Origin: Trichobilharzia szidati
Taxonomy: Eukaryota > Platyhelminthes > Trematoda > Strigeidida > Schistosomatidae
DNA: 64,000 nt
NCBI GenBank assembly: GCA_944472155.2
Contig: OX235272.1
Location: forward strand, 82,280,020 to 82,344,019
Direction of reading: 5' to 3'
Each line of letters begins with the position of its first letter. Position 1 is the stretch's first letter. The position numbers were made by a program, and so were the translations under genes. Positions 58,140 through 64,000 of this stretch are shown here, piece after piece. Below the pieces are notes generated by a model. The model had not been told where the DNA came from, did not search any database, and saw only the letters and a program-made list of their open reading frames with translations.

Positions 58140-58645
58140 TAATGCGATAATTGTCTGGAAAATCTCTGATCAACGATCTAATTAACAATATTCATGCTTA
58201 TTTGGATATATGTGTTAACTAACTTTGTCTTTTTCCAAGATCGTGTGTCATTGTGCTGACGTTTGTATATCATCTGTTGAATTAATCCGTATTATTTGAC
58301 TTCGTCACCCTCTAGTCTCTAATTTTAATGCTTCTCTTTGTGGTTGCGTGGTGATACTGATAATGCGTCATTTTACGACTGAGGGTTTTTGTTTTAGTGA
58401 ATGAAGATGATCCTGACCTTGAACCGTCTGGCGTAAACTGTTTGGTGCGTGGTTCTTGAGGATAGAATTTCGATCCCACCTTGTTGTGAATACTCTACAT
58501 GATTTCGAGGCATTCCATACGGTTGAATTTCGTTTAACAGATTTTACTCTACAGTACTTGTTTTGTAATAGAAAATTAGCTAGCCTGTATAGCTTCCTAA
58601 CAGCATTGTTGAGGTAATTTTGAGTTTTTGATGTCATTATTGTTG
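58140..58645 (-). repeat. Family D copy, reversed, with 89-codon frame
   Basis: Reverse frame 58637-58368 reads [19 protein letters not shown] and VFTTRWDRNSILKNHAPNSL. The same words (shifted) occur in the other family D copies, which argues that the family once coded for protein. Confidence 0.6.
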
Positions 58646-59020
58646 AGATTAGGACAAGTGTTACGCATACCTAACCATCGCCCTCCTCGACCGGCAATGT
58701 TAGCTGATATAGGGTCAGGTTGGAAAAGAGCTAGTGACGGTCAATCCAAAACATGGCATCATTCAATGAAATCCACAGCAGTTAGTTTGAGCCAGCCATG
58801 TGGGGAGGTGTAGACTTCCTGACTGGTTGGGGCCAATGGCTGGAGATAGTCGGTGATATGACTCAAAATCGTTCTCAGTGACGCAGGTGCATTCAATTTG
58901 TGTGATTTATAACATCCAATAGAATTCTACTGTTCTTCCGTATTACTGTTCTTTTTGCCTCACTCATACATCTGATTACTACTTCTCTTTTAAATCTATC
59001 TTTAGCCTTTTCTGTTGCTT
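58640..59020 (+). pseudogene. 3' end of a second non-LTR retrotransposon family
   Basis: The forward frame reads [32 protein letters not shown] and VSLSQPCGEV, a C-terminal tail I associate with schistosome endonuclease/reverse transcriptase proteins. A 3' UTR follows. The parent clade is not certain. Confidence 0.55.
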
Positions 59021-59021
59021 T

Positions 59022-59410
59022 ATGTGTTACATGGAGTGTGGCAACTTAAATTGCTGCCCATCTCTGCAAGGTTCTACGTTGAAACCCATCAGTCAGTCAT
59101 TACTGTTGAAAAGAAGCATAGCTTATATGGTGAATAACGGTCTTGCGAAGTTTCGTCAGCTGTTCAGCAGTACACAAAGATCGGCTCACTGCGTCCAGAC
59201 TACAAATGGACGGTTATAGTCATTACAGGAAGCTCGAAGGTGAACGTTTAAAAGCCTTCGTGATGCTATCTGGAAGAAATCAAACTGTTGCTGTGCTTAT
59301 TGGACATTACAGAAGTCTTTCAGAACAATTTATTCTCAAAGTAGTGCAAAAGTTGGCATGTATTGATTACCCTGATACCAGTTCACTTGATTAGCAGAAA
59401 GTGAATTTAG
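59022..59410 (+). pseudogene. Possible decayed coding remnant
   Basis: Two overlapping forward frames, LLLKRSIAYMVNNGLAKFRQ and LEGERLKAFVMLSGRNQT with VAVLIGHYRSLSEQFI, look protein-like, and a single frameshift would link them. The family is not recognised. Confidence 0.25.
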
Positions 59411-60078
59411 CTGTTTTGAATGAAGAGTCGTTTAGTGAGTTTAATAATATCAAATATAACCTGCAAGACATGGGACAGACATTTAACTAATTGCTTACAT
59501 CGATTTAGAATTCTATTAAGTTATTTCATTAAATTCAGTGAGTATTTGATGCTTCCCATTCCGTATCTTTTTGGAGTCCTTAATAAATTATCCACTTTTA
59601 TTCAATGAAAAGGGTAGTCTCACTGTTATTATTATTATTGTTCACCAAACCTATGATTGTCATGTACTGATTTGAAATCCAGAGGTCATTGAATATTGGT
59701 AGAAATCATTCAATGTAAAATGTGCGGCTCCCTTATATTATCAATTATCTAAAGAAAATACTTCAAAGTATCGAAAGAGCTCAAAAAGAAGCATAATTTC
59801 AGAAAACTTCATCATTTTGAAAACGGAAGTTTACACATCGGTAGAGCAGATGAAGAAATATTTGCTTCTCATCAAGTTCGTCGTCGTTAACGGATGGATA
59901 TAGCCACATATGTAGCCTATTTAAAAGAAAGCTCATTTTGATTGTAATTTATTAGTATCAAGATGGTAAAGAGATAAACATTTACCAAGAAACATTATGG
60001 AGGCAATTAACGATTAGCAGATTAGTTACAGGGTGAAAAAATAAGTAGTATTTGTGTGACAAGCGTGCTGAGTAGAAT
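59411..60078. other. Intergenic stretch
   Basis: A short (ATT)n run near 59623; otherwise no feature. Confidence 0.45.
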
Positions 60079-60090
60079 ACACTGTAACTT

Positions 60091-60759
60091 CAAGTGTTGG
60101 TTTGTAGGGATTTGATTGATTTGTTATAGGATTCCATCATGAGCTGACATCGGTTAGAGAACCACTGGAAAACCTGGGCGTACTGGACAGCCGTTTCGTC
60201 CCCCTTCTTCTGGAATCTTCAGCATTGTGCACCCGCCGCCAGGGTTCAAGCCCAGGATCTTCTGTTCGCGAGGCTAGCGAACTCGTAGACCATTAAGCCA
60301 CTGGGACCCGATCTGACCGATTTTGGCTAAAGATGAAATCCTGTAACTAATCAATCAAATCCCTACAAACCAACACTTGCATATCAATGAGATGCTCACT
60401 AGTGACTGACCCTATTCAGGTAGGTGGTTACCTGGGTTCTAGTGGAAAGCCATGATCAGTGGGGTCCAGCACGTCGGGTATAAGGACAAATACTCGACAC
60501 TGATGAGATTCACTAGTGCTTGCGCTATGTCTTGAATCGGCAGAAGCTGGAATTCATGGGTCAGCCATTACATTGGGTCCCAGTGGCCTAATGGTCTACG
60601 AGCTTGCTAGCTTTGTAACCAGAAAGTCCTTGGTTCGAACCCTGTCGGTGGTTGCATAATGCTGAAGAGTCTTAAACTAGGACGAAACAGCTGTCCAGTA
60701 TTCCCAGTGGGTTTTCCAATGGTTCTCTAACTGATGTCAGCTTATGATGAAATTCTGCA
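60091..60759. mobile_element. Fold-back SINE-A with 12-bp TSD and an intact hammerhead core
   Basis: A reversed tail, hammerhead and tRNA-like head (60091-60318) are followed by a forward tail/upstream junction (about 60330-60400), upstream block, tRNA-like head (about 60576-60650), hammerhead (60656-60701) and tail. acactgtaactt and acactataactt flank it at 60079-60090 and 60760-60771 (one mismatch). At 669 bp it is almost the same length as the palindromic unit at 33974-34643. Confidence 0.82.
60656..60701 (+). ncRNA. Hammerhead ribozyme with consensus core
   Basis: Stem I ataatg/cagtat (5 of 6 pairs), box CTGAAGA (60662-60668, fits CUGANGA), stem II gtct/ggac (one G-U pair), GAAA (60684-60687), stem III acagctgt and GUC (60693-60695, predicted cleavage after 60695). 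All conserved core bases are present. This is the only SINE-A copy in the window with a complete core. Confidence 0.72.
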
Positions 60760-60789
60760 ACACTATAACTTGGAAAATTGATTGGAAAA

Positions 60790-61350
60790 TTCCTCCTGAA
60801 GAATTTAATCACGATGTTTATACTTATTTCGGTGCTTAAGCTAACTTTATACTCATTATCCCTTTTTTCTCCTGGACTATGTATCATTGTTCTGACGTTT
60901 GTATATCATCTATTGGCTTGATCCTTATTATATGTCTTTGCCACTGTTTAATCCTTAGTTTAAATACTTCTCTTCGTGGTTGTCTGCGTTGTTTAACGAC
61001 TGAGATTTTGTCTGAGTGAATCAAGGTAATTCTGACCTTGGATTGCCTAGGAGAATTGTTTGGTGTGTGATTCCTGCTGATAGAGTTTTGATCCCACTTG
61101 GTGGTTGGGAATGCTCTTCTTCATTTTCTTGTATTGTATCTTTTTTTACCTGAGAGGGAATCGGATCTGTATGGCTATCCAAGGCCGTTGTTGAGGTAAT
61201 TTTGCATTTCGATATATTATGACTGTTGAATGGTACTGGAAATAACTCTTTCTTTTTTACTTCCTTGAAACATTTTCTTACTATGCACAACTCAAGGGGG
61301 TTTTGATCAGCTATACAGTAGGACGTAAAGATCGGTTCCTTGAGTTGAGA
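60790..61350 (-). repeat. Family D copy, reversed
   Basis: Reverse frame 61374-61021 includes PPSGIKTLSAGITHQTILL, the best preserved version of the family's conserved peptide. Confidence 0.65.
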
Positions 61351-61799
61351 ACATAATACGTTGATTTTGAACATCGTACTAGATATAGTAACTATCTCAA
61401 TTTATACATTTATTCCCTTTTATGAATTTGAATAAAGCAAGAACAACTGTTTTTGCAAACGAGAGATGCATAAAATGACGAGTACCTAATAAATTGGGTA
61501 ACAAGGTAGTGAGTTCAACTCAAAACATGCAAACAAGAGACAAGCAAAACTACACTAAACCAAAGGCGGGATAGATTAAAGCCAAAGATTATATAATCAA
61601 ATGGGTTTTGTTCAAATAGCTTTAAACGGTTACGCTCAGAGATTCCTTAACAAATATGGAAGATGTAAGGGCTCAAACAGCAAACAAATCACAGTGGAAA
61701 AAAGCCTGTCTTCATTTAACTCAATTTTAAAGGTGAAAATATTGCAGCAATAGTCAACAGAAGATTGAGGATGACACTAACTACAGCCTATCCTGCAGC

Positions 61800-62245
61800 T
61801 TAGCTCGTGTTCGTCTATCAAACAACTTGCTCTTTGGTGCCATCAGAGGTCGACAGATACTCTCCTTATGTTAATTCTAATTGCGTACACAAATTTACAT
61901 GTATCTGCAAGAACAGTTACATTGAGAGAACAGAAAGAAGGGTACACCTTCGATTTTCTAAACATGTGCCGAAAAGCCTACGTCTCAAGAGGACAAGCCC
62001 TTACAATGACGTCATTACCAGGCATCTCCTTGATATGGGTCATAAGGTGGAAATCGCGAAATCCTTTAAAATTATCAGTAGACAGAAAAGCTCAATTCTC
62101 CTCAAGTTTACTGAAGCAATCTCTATCAAACGCCTTAAACCTCATTTATGTGTTCAGAAAGAAGCAGCTATCAGTCTTTCCTTGCCCATGATGGTAACTA
62201 GATGTCTTTATTCTCTCCTTCATTTGGTTATGTAGTCTTTGGCTT
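61800..62245 (+). pseudogene. Penelope-like element, GIY-YIG C-terminus, 142-codon open frame
   Basis: NSNCVHKFTCICKNSYIERTERRVHLRFSKHVPKSL is seen as CVHKFTCICKNSYIERT followed by ERRVHLRFSKHVPKSL. Then come RHLLDMGHKVEIAKSFKIIS and EAISIKRLKPHLCVQKE. The domain resembles the PLE nuclease, but YIG reads YIE and the usual EH is KH, so catalysis is doubtful although the frame is open. It is more diverged from P1 to P3 than they are from each other. Confidence 0.65.
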
Positions 62246-63712
62246 TTTCTTTTGGCGCAAGGAGATTCATCGTGCTGAAGTTTCTGTAGCAGCTTTGTTT
62301 ACAGGCTTTGGCTTTAACCTCACCCCCCCTCTGATCTAGTTTAGTTTTACTTGTCTCTTGTTTCTTTGATTTGCGTGGAACTCAGTACACTGTCATCCAA
62401 TCTATTAGTTACTCATCATCTTACGCATCTCTCGTCCTTATTATGTAACTCCTTTACCATTGTATGAATGCATTTACTTTGTTTAAACTTGAACTCCCTG
62501 TGCAAAATCAATATAAGCGTAATTTTCTGAGCACTGTTCACTAAGTCCAGAATCTCCTGTCAACTGATATCATGCAAAATTTGCAAGTATGTTGAAACTT
62601 TTTTATACACAAACTTAATAATTTATTTAGGCAGTAAGCAGCTGATGAGAAGCTAACAAAATAAGTGATGATACCATATTATTCTGCAAAAACCGTTGTT
62701 GTTCTTGCTATATCTCCATTCAATGAAATCCTTTTTATGAATATTCTATGCAGCTAAAAAAGGCAAATACTGCGTTTCACAGATCCGGATAAATTGTACT
62801 CCAAAAGACGCTATTCAACAAGTATTTCCTTAAAAAGAAAGTACAATCTCATTTTTTTCTTCTGGTGTATACTCAAGTCGTTTATTGCATTTAACTTAAA
62901 TACAAAACTTTGTCTACACTCTTAAGAGTTTAACCTGATTACCTACCACCGTGCATAATAAAGCAGAAAGTGAAAATATTCATCAAAAAGGATGCTTCAA
63001 AATACGCGCGGCATTTTCTTACCACTTATTTCTTCTTTTTAATTCTCCTATGACAATGTTTCACTGATTTTCACTGCATTTCTGTGTTGCGCTACAATTG
63101 CTTACTACACTCATCATCATCATTGATAGGATTCCTTATTCACTGAATAATTGTTTCAAGTAATTGAAGAACAACTTGTTGTTGTTGTTGTTGTAATTTA
63201 TAACTTACTCCACACGTTGTTTAACCTACCTGACAGTTGAAGAAAAGAACGCATAGATGACACAAAGAGAGATATATTGAAAGTAATATAGAAGATTGAA
63301 TACGTTGAATAAAGGCCTTCATATTTCTAATGTAAATAGATGTACACAAAAATAACAACTAGTTTCTACATGTCTTAGTATTACTATTATTATTATTTGA
63401 AAATGAAACGTTTAACTACTCCTCAGACTTGTCTCACTTGAAATTTTAAACTGAATACACTCATTTTTATATAGTGTAGTCATATTCACTTGAATAAGTG
63501 AAAGAAATTTATTCAAAGTGATTGACATTTACTTCGGTTCAAGTTAAACAACAAAAAAGTGTGTATGAATGACAGAAAGTGTTTTGAAGATTTAACAGGA
63601 AAGCTTTTTTAGTTTTGAAACTTTTAATATTGAATTTAACTGAAACACATTTCTAGATTTTAGTTAATTAATCAGTTTTGAAGGATTAGAAGAACCAGAA
63701 TCATTTTGATTT
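62246..63712. other. Long AT-rich interval without a gene
   Basis: (TTG)n near 63178-63195; no exon-like frame or known repeat seen. Confidence 0.5.
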
Positions 63713-63786
63713 GGTTGTGTTCTCTGATCTGGCTGGTTGGTTGGTTGTTATTTAATTACGAAGCTTTTGTTGTCCTACTAGACAAC
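63713..63786 (-). repeat. P1 Penelope-like terminal repeat fragment
   Basis: 'gtgttctctgatctggctgg' and 'gaagcttttgttgtcctact' match the left terminal repeats at 56168 and 42950. It is cut at 63786 by an RTE 3' end. Confidence 0.7.
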
Positions 63787-64000
63787 ATTATTATTATTGT
63801 TTCCTTTAATTCCTAGAGGAACATAGGGCTTCAGCCGTGCGTCTCCATTGCGTTCGGTTCTCTGCTAAAGTTTTCACCTGGCTCCAAGTCTGCCCACATG
63901 CTTTCATCTCCTCTTCACATGACCTCCTCCAAGTCACCCTCTCACCGACGACCAACTCGCCACTTCCCATTCGGGTTCCACTCAAGCAATGGCTTGTCTA
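63787..64000 (-). pseudogene. RTE-like 3' end, running off the window
   Basis: 'attattattattgtttcc' and 'cctagaggaacatagggctt' match, inverted, the 3' terminus at 40.69-40.73 kb. The coding tail (FRVGSEWEVASWSSV region) follows to the edge. Confidence 0.75.

Noticed and set aside
1..64000. CRISPR array, bacterial operon, phage or origin features
   Set aside because: None seen. Regular short repeats are limited to di- and trinucleotide microsatellites; the sequence is eukaryotic in splice sites and element content.

Overview
The window looks like nuclear DNA of a blood fluke (Schistosoma or a close relative). The evidence is the AT-rich composition with sparse long exons, a dense load of retroelements, tRNA-headed short elements that carry a hammerhead-ribozyme fold (the schistosome Sm-alpha type), and fragments of RTE-like, CR1-like and Penelope-like elements (PLEs). 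The genus is an inference from these families; the species cannot be told from the sequence.

One convincing host gene is present. It is on the + strand, has four coding exons (7756-8604, 22432-23739, 25308-26349, 28948-29009), spans 21 kb and predicts 1086 residues. Reading frame, splice sites and phases all agree. A single zinc finger (C286, C289, H304, H309), split from its N-terminal flank by a 13.8 kb intron, resembles the Spin-doc type (SPINDOC, EPM2AIP1 and ZBED-like proteins). The rest is low-complexity Ser/Asn-rich sequence with a predicted nuclear localisation signal, so a nuclear or chromatin role is likely but unproven.

The rest of the window is almost entirely mobile DNA. I use working names. 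SINE-A has a tRNA-like head, a hammerhead fold and a tail ending near 'aaatccctacaaac'. SINE-B has a tRNA-like head and a body ending 'aaggaataaa'. Sm-alpha is the classic hammerhead satellite/SINE. Family C is a tRNA-like unit with terminal inverted repeats. Family D is an unclassified dispersed repeat of about 600 bp. P1, P2 and P3 are three PLE lineages with GIY-YIG ends. Layout: 1-7.7 kb SINEs, an RTE end and PLE scraps; 7.7-29.9 kb the gene, with introns full of SINEs, RTE and PLE; 30-36 kb an RTE, a SINE-A pair, a palindromic SINE-A insertion in a CR1 tail, and a P1 piece; 36-44.4 kb nested PLEs, an RTE and a P1 element with inverted ends; 45-55.3 kb family C, two CR1 elements (one 2.2 kb with an almost open frame), SINEs and Sm-alpha; 55.3-64 kb a possible small secreted peptide exon, a structurally complete but decayed P1 element, a fold-back SINE-A with an intact hammerhead core, PLE and RTE ends.

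The most unusual observation is that SINE-A repeatedly sits in the genome as an inverted, tail-outward dimer bounded by a single 12-14 bp target-site duplication. Four cases were found (6.9-7.2, 23.8-24.1, 34.0-34.6 and 60.1-60.8 kb). This implies that the fold-back dimer, not the monomer, was the inserting unit. Most copies keep the hammerhead stems but have lost the catalytic box; the copy at 60.66 kb keeps a full catalytic core. Tail-to-head tandem junctions in other copies fit multimeric or circular RNA templates of the retrozyme kind.
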